The notes: a model not told the origin generated them from the sequence alone. 8,128 bases of DNA from Nitriliruptorales bacterium (GCA_030835875.1 JAURQY010000084.1:1-8128); one strand, 5' to 3'. Shown: positions 1 to 7,472, counted from the stretch's first letter. Translations and numbers: made by a program.

Positions 1-3000
1 CGGCGAGCTCACGCCGACCGTGATCCACGTCGCAGCCCGCACCGTCGCGACCCATGCCCTCTCGATCTTCGGCGACCACTCCGACGTCATGGCCGTTCGC
101 CCCGCGGGCTGGATCATGCTGTCCTCCTCGACACCGCAGGAGGCGCACGACCTCGCCGCCGTCGCGCACGCGGCGACGCTCGAGGCGCGGCTGCCGGTGC
201 TCCACTTCATGGACGGGTTCCGCACCTCCCATGAGCTGAACAGCGTCCGTCTCCTCACCGACGACGAGCTGCGCGGCCTGGTCGACGATGATGCGCTGCT
301 CGCGCACCGGTCCCGCGGGCTCGACCCGGACCGGCCGGTGCTGCGGGGCTCGGCGCAGAACCCTGACGTCTTCTTCCAGGCCCGCGAGGCGTCCAACCCC
401 TTCCACGACGCAGCACCGTCGGTCGTACAGGCGGTGATGCGCCGCTTCGCCGCGCACACCGATCGTGCGTACGACCTCGTCGAGTACCACGGCGCGCGGG
501 ACGCGACCCGTGTCCTTGTCGTCATGGGTTCGGCGATCGGTCCGATCCGGCAGGCCGTCGACCGCATCAACGCCGATGCGGAGCCGGGCGGTCCGGTCGG
601 CGTGGTGCACGTCAGGCTGTACCGGCCGTTCCCCGTCGACGCGTTCCTCGACGCGCTCCCTGACAGCGCGCAGCGCATCCTCGTCCTCGACCGCACCAAG
701 GAGCCCGGCGCGGTCGGCGAACCGCTGCTCGAGGACGTCGTCACCACCCTCGCCGAGGCGGTCATGCACGGTCGACGGACGGCTCTCCCACGGGTCCACG
801 GTGCGCGCTACGGCCTGTCCTCCAAGGAGTTCACCCCGGCGATGGTCGCAGGCCTGCTCGATGAGCTCGCCGTCGACGCGCCGCGCCCCCGGATGACCGC
901 GGGCATCATCGACGACGTGACGCACCTGTCGGTGCCGCCGCGCGACGGCTTCGTCATCCCAGCCGGACCGCGGGACCGCAGCGCCGTGTTCTTCGGGCTC
1001 GGTTCGGACGGCACGGTCGGCGCGAACAAGAACACGACGAAGATCGTCGGCGACCTCGCCGACCTGCACGCGCAGGGCTACTTCGTCTACGACTCGAAGA
1101 AGTCCGGCGCGACGACCGTGTCACACCTCCGGTTCTCACCCGAACCGATCCACGCGACCTACCTCATCGAGCAGGCCGACCTCGTCGCCTGCCACCAGTT
1201 CGGGCTGCTCGAGAAGCTCGACGTCACCGGACGGCTCAAGGACGGTGGGACGCTGCTGCTCAACGCGCCCTTCGAGCCGGCGCAGGTGTTCGCCATGCTG
1301 CCCGCACGCGTCCGTCAGGACATCGTCGCCCGCGGTCTCGAGGTGCAGGCGATCGACGCCTACCGCATCGCACGTGAGGTCGGCCTCGGCGGACGCATCA
1401 ACACCGTCATGCAGACGGCCTACTTCGCACTCGCCGACCTCATGGACCCCGACGCCGCGATCGGCGCCATCGGCGACGCGATCAGGAAGTCGTACGGATC
1501 GCGTGGCGAGACGGTCGTCGAGCGCAACCTCGCGGCCGTGGCCCACGCACGTGATGCGCTCGTCCGCATCGATGTCCCTGCGGATCCCGGTCCGGGTGCG
1601 GACGCCGTCGACCCGATCGAGCGCGCGCTCGCGCTGATGGCGCCCGGGCAGGAGGTCGACGACTTCGTCCGGCGGGTGACTGCGCGCATGCTCGAGGGGG
1701 AGGGCGACCTGCTGCCGGTGTCCGCCCTGCCCGTCGACGGGACCTTCCCGACGTCGACGGCGAAGTACGAGAAGCGCAGCCTCGCACCCGAGATCCCGAT
1801 CTGGGATCCGGACCTGTGCATCGACTGCGGGAAGTGCGCGATCGTGTGCCCCCATACGGCGATCCAGATGAAGGCCTACGAGCCCGTTGCGCTCGATGGC
1901 GCACCCGACGTGTTCCTCTCGAAGGAGTTCAAGGATCGCAGCCTCGAGGGGCATCTGCTCACCGTGCAGGTCGCGCCCGACGACTGCACCGGCTGCGGGG
2001 TCTGCGTCGAGACCTGCCCGGCGGTCAGTCGGTCCGACGCGGGTCGCAAGGCGATCCGGATGGAGCCGACCCCGGAGCATCGTGAGGTGGAGCGCGAGCG
2101 CTACCGCTTCTTCGACGCGATCCCGTACCTCGACCGCACCGAGGTCCGCACGAACACCGTGAAGCACTCCCAGCTGCTGCAGCCGCTGTTCGAGTCGTCC
2201 GGCGCATGCGCGGGCTGCGGCGAGACCCCCTACCTCAAGCTGCTGAGCCAGCTCTACGGGGACCGGTCCGTGATCGCGAACGCGACCGGGTGCTCGTCGA
2301 TCTACGGCGGCAACCTGCCGACGACCCCGTGGAGCGTGAACGACGAGGGTCGCGGACCCGCGTGGGCGAACTCGCTGTTCGAGGACAACGCGGAGTTCGG
2401 GCTCGGCATCCGGCTCGGGCTCGACCAGCAGCGTGCTGTCGCCGTGCAGCTGCTGCACGGGCTCGCGCCCGTGGTCGGGGATCGGCTCGTCGACGCGCTG
2501 CTCGAGGCCGACCAGCACGACGAGGCCGGGCTCGCGGAGCAGCGGGCACGCGTCGTCGAGCTCCGCGCGGCGCTCGCCCGGGTCCCGACCGAGCGGGCGC
2601 AGGAGGCCCGTGCGCTCGATCAGCTCGCCGGTGCGCTCGTCCGGCGTGAGGTGTGGATCGTCGGCGGCGACGGCTGGGCCTACGACATCGGGTACGGCGG
2701 CCTCGACCATGTGCTCGCGTCAGGCGCGGACGTGAACATCCTCGTGCTCGACACCGAGGTCTACTCCAACACCGGGGGCCAGGCGTCGAAGGCGACGTCG
2801 AAGGGTGCGGTCGCGAAGTTCGCGACCGGAGGGAAGGCGGTCACGAAGAAGGACCTCGGCGTCATCGCCATGCAGTACGGGACCGTCTACGTCGCGCAGG
2901 TCGCGATGGGTGCCAACGAGATGCAGACGGTGAAGGCGTTCCACGAGGCGGCCGCGTGGCCGGGTCCGTCGCTGATCCTCGCCTACTCGACGTGCATCGC

Positions 3001-3340
3001 GCACGGGGTGGACATGCGCGACTCGATGAAGCGCATGGACCTCGCGGTGCGGACCGGCTACTGGCCGCTGTTCCGCTACCACCCGGCGGAGGCGGCGGGG
3101 ACCACACCGTTCCGCCTCGACTCGAAGGCGCCCTCCGCACCGCTGCGCGACATGCTCTCGACCGAGGGCCGTTTCGCGATGCTCGAGCGCTCGGACCCCG
3201 AGCGTGCGGCGCACCTGCGGCACGGGCTGCAGCGGGACGTCGATGAGCGCTGGCGCTACTACGAGCAGCTGGCCGGCGTCGAGCGACGGATGATCGTCAC
3301 CGACGGTGACGGTGACGAGGACGGGGAGGCGCAGGCATGA
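1..3340 (+). CDS. nifJ: Pyruvate:ferredoxin (flavodoxin) oxidoreductase, 5'-truncated by window edge
   Basis: This cytoplasmic enzyme oxidises pyruvate and CoA to acetyl-CoA and CO2 using thiamine diphosphate, passing electrons through three [4Fe-4S] clusters to ferredoxin or flavodoxin. The reading frame is open from base 2, before the first ATG/GTG. The opening residues match a segment about 105-110 residues into full-length NifJ, so the true start lies outside the window. Numbering residues from the GTG at 20, HVAAR (4-8) carries the presumed pyruvate-binding Arg. A linker-domain signature FFGLGSDGTVGANKNTTK lies near 324. Two ferredoxin motifs, CxxCxxCxxxCP, start at C600 and C656 with all eight Cys present. 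Proximal-cluster ligands are C730, C733, C758 and C992 (in STCIAHG). The TPP site is GDGWAYDIGYGG near 883, followed by DTEVYSNTGGQ at 911. The C-terminus ends in a short acidic tail. The stop overlaps the next start (ATGA). No frameshift is seen. Family assignment is secure; preferred electron acceptor and physiological direction are not visible. Confidence 0.97.
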   Translation, partial: GELTPTVIHVAARTVATHALSIFGDHSDVMAVRPAGWIMLSSSTPQEAHDLAAVAHAATLEARLPVLHFMDGFRTSHELNSVRLLTDDELRGLVDDDALLAHRSRGLDPDRPVLRGSAQNPDVFFQAREASNPFHDAAPSVVQAVMRRFAAHTDRAYDLVEYHGARDATRVLVVMGSAIGPIRQAVDRINADAEPGGPVGVVHVRLYRPFPVDAFLDALPDSAQRILVLDRTKEPGAVGEPLLEDVVTTLAEAVMHGRRTALPRVHGARYGLSSKEFTPAMVAGLLDELAVDAPRPRMTAGIIDDVTHLSVPPRDGFVIPAGPRDRSAVFFGLGSDGTVGANKNTTKIVGDLADLHAQGYFVYDSKKSGATTVSHLRFSPEPIHATYLIEQADLVACHQFGLLEKLDVTGRLKDGGTLLLNAPFEPAQVFAMLPARVRQDIVARGLEVQAIDAYRIAREVGLGGRINTVMQTAYFALADLMDPDAAIGAIGDAIRKSYGSRGETVVERNLAAVAHARDALVRIDVPADPGPGADAVDPIERALALMAPGQEVDDFVRRVTARMLEGEGDLLPVSALPVDGTFPTSTAKYEKRSLAPEIPIWDPDLCIDCGKCAIVCPHTAIQMKAYEPVALDGAPDVFLSKEFKDRSLEGHLLTVQVAPDDCTGCGVCVETCPAVSRSDAGRKAIRMEPTPEHREVERERYRFFDAIPYLDRTEVRTNTVKHSQLLQPLFESSGACAGCGETPYLKLLSQLYGDRSVIANATGCSSIYGGNLPTTPWSVNDEGRGPAWANSLFEDNAEFGLGIRLGLDQQRAVAVQLLHGLAPVVGDRLVDALLEADQHDEAGLAEQRARVVELRAALARVPTERAQEARALDQLAGALVRREVWIVGGDGWAYDIGYGGLDHVLASGADVNILVLDTEVYSNTGGQASKATSKGAVAKFATGGKAVTKKDLGVIAMQYGTVYVAQVAMGANEMQTVKAFHEAAAWPGPSLILAYSTCIAHGVDMRDSMKRMDLAVRTGYWPLFRYHPAEAAGTTPFRLDSKAPSAPLRDMLSTEGRFAMLERSDPERAAHLRHGLQRDVDERWRYYEQLAGVERRMIVTDGDGDEDGEAQA
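3323..3329 (+). promoter_or_regulatory. Shine-Dalgarno site for the DHOD-like gene
   Basis: GGGGAGG lies inside the last codons of nifJ, 7 nt before the ATG at 3337. It supports that start over an in-frame GTG at 3412, which has no comparable site. With the 4-nt ATGA overlap it indicates translational coupling to nifJ. Confidence 0.65.
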
Positions 3341-4455
3341 GCGCAGGACGTCGCATCACCGGTTTCCTCCCCGACGACCCCGAGGAGGAGGCACTCGCGG
3401 GCCCCGGCCTCGTGATCCCCTCCGGTCCCGCCGCCGAGGGCCCGCTCGAGCTCAGCACCGACTACCTCGGGCTCGAGCTCCGCAACCCCGTCGTCGCCTC
3501 CGCGAGCCCGCTGACCGGGCACCTCGAGGGGCTGCAGGCGCTCGACGCCGCGGGCGTCGGTGCGGTCGTGCTGCCCTCGCTGTTCGAGGAGCAGATCGCG
3601 CACGAGGCCGAGGTCAGCGCAGAGCTGACGCACCGTGAGTCGGAGGCGCACCCGGAGGCCACGAGCGGCTACACGCCGGCGCTCGATGACTACAACGCCG
3701 GACCGCACCGGTACCTGAGGCTGGTCCGTGATGCGAGCGCCACGTTGTCGATGCCGGTCATCGCGAGCCTGAACGGGGTGACGGCCGGCGGCTGGACGCG
3801 GTACGCGGCGATGCTCGCGGACGCAGGAGCGTCCGCCATCGAGCTGAACGTCTACCGGGTCGCCGCCGACCTCGACGTGTCGGGTCGGCAGGTCGAGCAG
3901 GAGACGCTCGAGCTCGTCGAGGCGGTCCGTGCGGCGAGCCGCGTGCCGATCGCCGTGAAGGTCGGTCCGCACTGGTCGGCGTTCGCGAACATGGCGCGAC
4001 GCATCGCCGACGCCGGTGCCGACGGCATCGTGCTCTTCAACCGCTTCTACCAGCCTGACATCGACGTCGACCGGATGGCGGTCGAGCCGCACCTCGTGCT
4101 GTCCGACTCCGACGAGCTGCGGCTGCCGCTCCGGTGGTGCGCGATCCTCCACGGCCGCATCGACGCGTCGCTCGCGCTGACGACCGGCGTGCACCGCGGG
4201 GTGGACGTCGTGAAGGGCCTGCTCGCGGGTGCGGACGTGGTGATGACGACCTCGTCGCTGCTCAAGCACGGTCCGGAGCACGCGACGGTCCTGATCGACC
4301 ACCTCCGTGCGTGGCTCGAGGTGCGCGGGTACGCATCGGTGCGCGAGATGATCGGCGCGGTCAGCCAGCAGAAGGTCCCCGACCCGGCCGCGTTCGAGCG
4401 CGCGAACTACCTCGCAACCCTCACGCGGTACGCGAACGAGCGCAAGGGCTGGTGA
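3337..4455 (+). CDS. Dihydroorotate dehydrogenase-like flavoprotein coupled to nifJ
   Basis: This 372-residue protein belongs to the FMN-binding TIM-barrel family annotated as 'dihydroorotate dehydrogenase-like', which I recall as a frequent neighbour of nifJ. The barrel starts near residue 38 with an ASPLTG strand (56-61), then SLFEEQ (81-86) and SLNGVTAGGW. It continues with IAVKVGPHW, whose K208 matches the FMN-contacting Lys of dihydroorotate dehydrogenases, then GADGIVLFNRFYQPDID and a late phosphate-binding region ending GADVVMTTSSLLKHG. In true enzymes the loop N-x-S-(C/S)-P-N supplies the catalytic Cys or Ser. Here it reads N-V-Y-R-V-A at 171-176, so Arg174 replaces the catalytic base. 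Flavin binding is likely; oxidation of dihydroorotate is not. The first 36 residues are an acidic, Pro/Gly-rich extension. The start rests on the Shine-Dalgarno site and the 4-nt overlap with nifJ. A role in PFOR electron transfer or maturation is inference only. Confidence 0.88.
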   Translation: MSAGRRITGFLPDDPEEEALAGPGLVIPSGPAAEGPLELSTDYLGLELRNPVVASASPLTGHLEGLQALDAAGVGAVVLPSLFEEQIAHEAEVSAELTHRESEAHPEATSGYTPALDDYNAGPHRYLRLVRDASATLSMPVIASLNGVTAGGWTRYAAMLADAGASAIELNVYRVAADLDVSGRQVEQETLELVEAVRAASRVPIAVKVGPHWSAFANMARRIADAGADGIVLFNRFYQPDIDVDRMAVEPHLVLSDSDELRLPLRWCAILHGRIDASLALTTGVHRGVDVVKGLLAGADVVMTTSSLLKHGPEHATVLIDHLRAWLEVRGYASVREMIGAVSQQKVPDPAAFERANYLATLTRYANERKGW

Positions 4456-4464
4456 GGGCGGCGG

Positions 4465-4493
4465 GGTCCGGTCGGTGTGACCGGCTCCGGACC
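4465..4493 (+). terminator. GC-rich stem-loop after the nifJ unit, possible terminator
   Basis: Starting 9 bp after the DHOD-like stop codon, GGTCCGG (4465-4471) pairs perfectly with CCGGACC (4487-4493). The interior can fold as CGGT/ACCG (4473-4476 with 4480-4483). An alternative hairpin, CCGGTC (4468-4473) with GACCGG (4479-4484) and a 5-nt loop, shares bases with the outer stem and excludes it. No T-tract follows, so this would be a U-less terminator of the kind proposed in high-GC actinobacteria, or an mRNA 3'-end stabiliser. Its position between two units supports a boundary role. Confidence 0.5.
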
Positions 4494-4504
4494 ATCCACG
4501 TCCG

Positions 4505-4510
4505 TATGCT
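4505..4510 (+). promoter_or_regulatory. Possible -10 box for cdd-era
   Basis: TATGCT fits the TANNNT form of an actinobacterial -10 element. It lies just after the stem-loop and would start a transcript near 4517, about 17 nt before the GTG of cdd. I see no convincing -35 hexamer at 16-19 nt upstream. The call rests on one short motif and its placement. Confidence 0.3.
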
Positions 4511-4522
4511 CCGCGGCGTTCG

Positions 4523-4529
4523 AGGAGGT
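4523..4529 (+). promoter_or_regulatory. Strong Shine-Dalgarno site deciding the cdd start
   Basis: AGGAGGT is a near-perfect anti-16S match, 4 nt before GTG 4534 (5 nt counting from AGGAGG). It is 16 nt from ATG 4546 and 31 nt from ATG 4561, so it favours the GTG. Confidence 0.65.
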
Positions 4530-4533
4530 CCGC

Positions 4534-4971
4534 GTGCGACCGGACATGACGGGGCGGTCCATGCCCTACGACGAGGCCGACCTGCTGCGCCGTGCACGCG
4601 CGGTCCGCTCGCGCGCCTACGCCCCCTACTCGCATTTCCATGTCGGGGCGGTGGTCGTGACCCCGACGGGCAGCTACGAGGGTGTCAACGTCGAGAACGC
4701 GTCCTACCGGATGACGACGTGCGCGGAGCAGACCGCGATCGCCCGCATGGTCGCGGAGGGCGACCGAGGTCCGATCCTCGCCGTCGCAGTCGTCGGCGAC
4801 GGGGCGGACCCATGCACGCCGTGCGGCGCGTGCAGGCAGACGATCCTCGAGTTCGGCCCCGACGCGACCGTCTACGCGTCGGGTGACGGCGGGAGTCCGC
4901 TCATCGCCACGATCACCGAGCTCCTCCTGAACGGCTTCGGCCCCCACCGTCTCGCGCAGGGTCAGCGCTGA
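4534..4971 (+). CDS. cdd: Cytidine deaminase, small tetrameric type
   Basis: This enzyme hydrolytically deaminates cytidine and deoxycytidine to uridine and deoxyuridine in pyrimidine salvage, in the cytoplasm, using one zinc per subunit. From GTG 4534 the product is 145 residues. From ATG 4561 (MPYDEADLL) it is 136 residues, nearer the usual 130-136, but that ATG has only a weak upstream GGGGCGG. I chose the GTG for its strong Shine-Dalgarno site and regard the start as uncertain. In GTG numbering the zinc ligands are C63 (in CAEQTA), C97 and C100 (in PCGACRQ), and E65 is the catalytic proton shuttle. The substrate-binding segment VNVENASY precedes them. Gln66 replaces the Arg found in Bacillus and human enzymes (CAERTA). 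The gene is followed after 56 bp by era, as in Bacillus, which suggests co-transcription. Confidence 0.93.
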   Translation: MRPDMTGRSMPYDEADLLRRARAVRSRAYAPYSHFHVGAVVVTPTGSYEGVNVENASYRMTTCAEQTAIARMVAEGDRGPILAVAVVGDGADPCTPCGACRQTILEFGPDATVYASGDGGSPLIATITELLLNGFGPHRLAQGQR

Positions 4972-5027
4972 GCGGGGGCGAGGGGCGCGAGCTCGACGTC
5001 GCTGCGATCCTCGGCGGCCTCGACGAG

Positions 5028-5933
5028 GTGTCGCCGGAGGGGCATCGCTGCGGCCTCGTTGCGCTCGTCGGCCGGCCGAACGTCGGCAAGTCGACGCTCG
5101 TGAACCGGCTGGTCGGGGAGAAGGTCACGATCGTGACCAAGGTGCCCGGCACGACCCGGACGACGGTGCGGGCGGTGGTCACCCGCGACGATGCGCAGGT
5201 CGTGCTCCTCGACACGCCGGGGCTCGCGAAGCCGCGCACCGCGATGGGGAACCGGATGAACCAGCTCGTGCGCGACACGTGGGCGAGCGTCGACGTCGTC
5301 GTGCTGCTCGTGGACGCCGAGGCGGGCATCGGTGGCGGGGACGAGTACCTCGTCGGCGAGCTCGCCGCGCTCCGGACCCCCGTCGTGACCGTCGTGAACA
5401 AGACCGACACGCTCGCACCCGAGGCGCTGCTGCCGGTGCTCGACCGTGTCGCACGCATGACGGCCGCGCCGCCGTTCGTCGACGTCGTGCCGGTGTCGGC
5501 GCTCGCGGGGGACAACGTCGAAAGGCTCGTCGACGTGCTCGTCGACCACCTGCCCGAGGCGCCGCGGCTGTTCGCCTCAGGTCGTGTGACCGACCAGCCC
5601 GAGGCGCAGCTCGCCGCAGAGATCGTGCGCGAGAAGGTCATCGCCGACCTCCGCAAGGAGCTGCCCCACTCGGTCGCGGTCACCGTCGACGGGATCGAGC
5701 CGGATCCGGCGCGGGTGGACCTCGTCCACATCGACGCGGTGATCCACGTCGAGCGCGACTCGCAGAAGGGGATCATCATCGGTCGCGGGGGGGAGCGCCT
5801 GAAGGCGGCCGCGAGCGCCGCACGGCTCGAGCTCGAGGGGCTGCTCGGGACCCGCGTCCATCTGACGACGCGGGTGAAGGTCGCGAAGGACTGGCAGCAG
5901 GACCCGCGCCAGCTCGGACGCCTCGGGCTGTGA
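5028..5933 (+). CDS. era: Ribosome-assembly GTPase Era
   Basis: Era binds the 3' end of 16S rRNA and helps mature the 30S subunit, coupling assembly to GTP hydrolysis at the inner membrane and cytosol. The product is 301 residues from GTG 5028, the same length as E. coli Era. GTPase motifs: G1 GRPNVGKS (15-22), switch-I PGTTR (40-44), G3 DTPG (62-65), G4 NKTD (124-127) and G5 SAL (157-159). A C-terminal KH domain carries GRGG (252-255) within IIIGRGGERLK, and the tail VKVAKDWQQDPRQLGRLGL is typical. The start is not settled. GTG 5028 has no spaced Shine-Dalgarno site, and the frame stays open upstream with coding-like codons back past the cdd stop, where the only start-like codon is CTG 4968. 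The gene is convergent with the downstream photolyase. I saw no recO after it, unlike the common era-recO order. Confidence 0.96.
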   Translation: MSPEGHRCGLVALVGRPNVGKSTLVNRLVGEKVTIVTKVPGTTRTTVRAVVTRDDAQVVLLDTPGLAKPRTAMGNRMNQLVRDTWASVDVVVLLVDAEAGIGGGDEYLVGELAALRTPVVTVVNKTDTLAPEALLPVLDRVARMTAAPPFVDVVPVSALAGDNVERLVDVLVDHLPEAPRLFASGRVTDQPEAQLAAEIVREKVIADLRKELPHSVAVTVDGIEPDPARVDLVHIDAVIHVERDSQKGIIIGRGGERLKAAASAARLELEGLLGTRVHLTTRVKVAKDWQQDPRQLGRLGL

Positions 5934-5948
5934 CGTCGCCCGTCGTGC

Positions 5949-7472
5949 TCAGAGCGTCCCGGCGGCGAGCCGTTCCCTGACCTCGCGCGCGCGAGCGCGG
6001 ACGGCGTCGAGGTCCCCGAGCCGATCGAGGTTCGCGTACGCGCGACCGATGCGGTGGTTCGACGCGAGGACGTCGCGGTTGCGGTCGAGGAAGTCCCAGT
6101 AGAGCGTCGTGAACGGGCACGCGTCCTCGCCCGTGCGCTTCGTGCGGTCGTAGCGGCAGGGGCGGCAGTAGTCGAGCGACATGCGGTCGATGTACGCGCC
6201 ACCCGATACGTAGGGCTTCGTCGCGACCTCACCGCCGTCGGCGAAGGTCCCCATGCCGATCACGTTCGGGACCATCACCCAGTCGTAGGCGTCGATGAAC
6301 GCACCGTGCATCCAGTCGGTCAGCGCGTCCGGCCGGACGCCCGCGAGCGTCGCGAGGTTCGCGAGCACCATGAGTCGCTGGATGTGGTGCGCGTACGCGT
6401 GCTGCCGCACCGAGGTGAGCGTGTCGTCGACGCAGCGCATCGCGGTCGGCGCGTCACCCGCGAACGCCGGAGGGAGCGGATCGTCTGCTCCGAGCGCGTC
6501 CCGCGTCGGGTAGCCGTCGTCCGCGGTACGGGCGACGCCCCAGAGGAACTCGCGCCAGCCGAGGACCTGCCGGACGAAGCCCTCCACCGCGTTGAGGGGC
6601 GCCGCGCCGGCGGCGTACTGCTCGACGACCGCATCGATGACCTCCCGCGGGTGCAGGAGTCCGAGGTTGAGCGCGTGGGAGAGGAGCGAGTGGTTGAGGT
6701 GCCACGCGCCCGTCACCATCGCGTCCTGATGGTCACCGAAGCGTGGCAGCACGCGGGTGGTGAAGCGCTCGAGCCGCTCGAGCGCGCCCTCGCGCGACGT
6801 CGCCCACATCCCATCGGGTGCGTCGCCGGTGAGCACGATCGTGTCGGGCAGCCAGTCGCTGAGGCCCGCATCGACGTCGTCGAGCACGTCGATGACGGGA
6901 GGGTCGGCAGCGGCACGCGGTGCGATGTCCGCGTCCGGCGGGCGACGGTTCTCCGTGTCGAGGTTCCAACGGCCCCCCACGGGCTCGCCGTCCTGCATCA
7001 GCCAGCCGGTCTCGCGGCGCCGCCAGCGGTAGAAGTCCTCCATCGTCGTGCGACCGCGACCTGCGCGGAACGTCGCGAACTCCCGCCAGTGGCACAGGAA
7101 GTGGTCGTTGTCGACGAGCGTGACACCGAGCTCGGCGAGGGTGCGCGTCCCGAGCCGGCTCGCCGGCTCCATCGCGACCACCTCGCCGGGGTCGAACGCG
7201 TCGACGTGCGCCGCGAGACCGTCGCGCATCGAGGGGGCGCGACGCAGGTCGACGGCGAAGCCATCGCTCTCGAGGCGCGCCGCGAAGCGTCGCATCGCGG
7301 TGACGACGAGGTGCACCTTCTGGTGGTGCCAGGGACGCTCGATGAGCTTGCGGTCGCTCACGACCATCAGCACGCGCGTCCGACCCGGATCGCGCCCGCG
7401 GAGGTGAGCGAGGCGTCCGTCGAGCTGGTCCCCCCACACCCAGACGGTGGTCAGTCCGCGCTCGTCGCTCAT
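5949..7472 (-). CDS. FeS-cluster photolyase/cryptochrome (PhrB/CryB family)
   Basis: This 507-residue protein is of the FeS-BCP class: prokaryotic (6-4) photolyases and related cryptochromes that use light, FAD, a ribityllumazine antenna and a [4Fe-4S] cluster to repair UV lesions. Agrobacterium PhrB is about the same length. The N-terminal antenna domain starts TTVWVWGDQL (7-16); the C-terminal half holds the FAD-binding helices. Cluster ligands are C347, C436, C439 and C452, spaced 89, 3 and 13, nearly identical to PhrB C350/C438/C441/C454. His362-His363 in YAHHIQRL match the PhrB active-site pair. DAYDWVMVPNVIGMG and YVSGGAYIDRMS are family hallmarks. The segment before C347 reads FAGDAPTAMRC and lacks the FYW aromatics I expect there. 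The frame extends to 7592, but that part runs through the divergent promoter and into proS; family similarity starts at ATG 7472. No Shine-Dalgarno site precedes it. It stands alone, convergent with era (15 bp apart). Confidence 0.93.
   Translation of the reverse strand: MSDERGLTTVWVWGDQLDGRLAHLRGRDPGRTRVLMVVSDRKLIERPWHHQKVHLVVTAMRRFAARLESDGFAVDLRRAPSMRDGLAAHVDAFDPGEVVAMEPASRLGTRTLAELGVTLVDNDHFLCHWREFATFRAGRGRTTMEDFYRWRRRETGWLMQDGEPVGGRWNLDTENRRPPDADIAPRAAADPPVIDVLDDVDAGLSDWLPDTIVLTGDAPDGMWATSREGALERLERFTTRVLPRFGDHQDAMVTGAWHLNHSLLSHALNLGLLHPREVIDAVVEQYAAGAAPLNAVEGFVRQVLGWREFLWGVARTADDGYPTRDALGADDPLPPAFAGDAPTAMRCVDDTLTSVRQHAYAHHIQRLMVLANLATLAGVRPDALTDWMHGAFIDAYDWVMVPNVIGMGTFADGGEVATKPYVSGGAYIDRMSLDYCRPCRYDRTKRTGEDACPFTTLYWDFLDRNRDVLASNHRIGRAYANLDRLGDLDAVRARAREVRERLAAGTL

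Noticed and set aside
1136..2710. Long minus-strand open frame (524 codons) inside nifJ
   Set aside because: It is antisense to conserved PFOR motifs including both ferredoxin clusters. Its product is Arg/Asp/Val-rich with no recognisable domain. Such open frames arise from strong G/C third-position bias.
3302..3324. Short tandem GGTGAC repeats near the nifJ 3' end
   Set aside because: Two or three copies simply encode the acidic tail (DGDGDEDGE). They are too few to call a repeat element.
4477..4533. Longer cdd from GTG 4477
   Set aside because: It would start inside the stem-loop, lacks a Shine-Dalgarno site, and would add a non-conserved 19-residue leader. The strong site at 4523-4529 serves GTG 4534.
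3259..4947. Long minus-strand open frame (562 codons) across the DHOD-like gene and cdd
   Set aside because: It spans two real genes, the intergenic stem-loop and the cdd promoter area, with low-complexity Arg-rich translation and no family signature.
5924..5942. Inverted repeat CGGGC/GCCCG between the convergent era and photolyase genes
   Set aside because: A 5-bp stem with a 9-nt loop and no T-tract is expected by chance at this base composition. A shared bidirectional terminator is possible but not supported.
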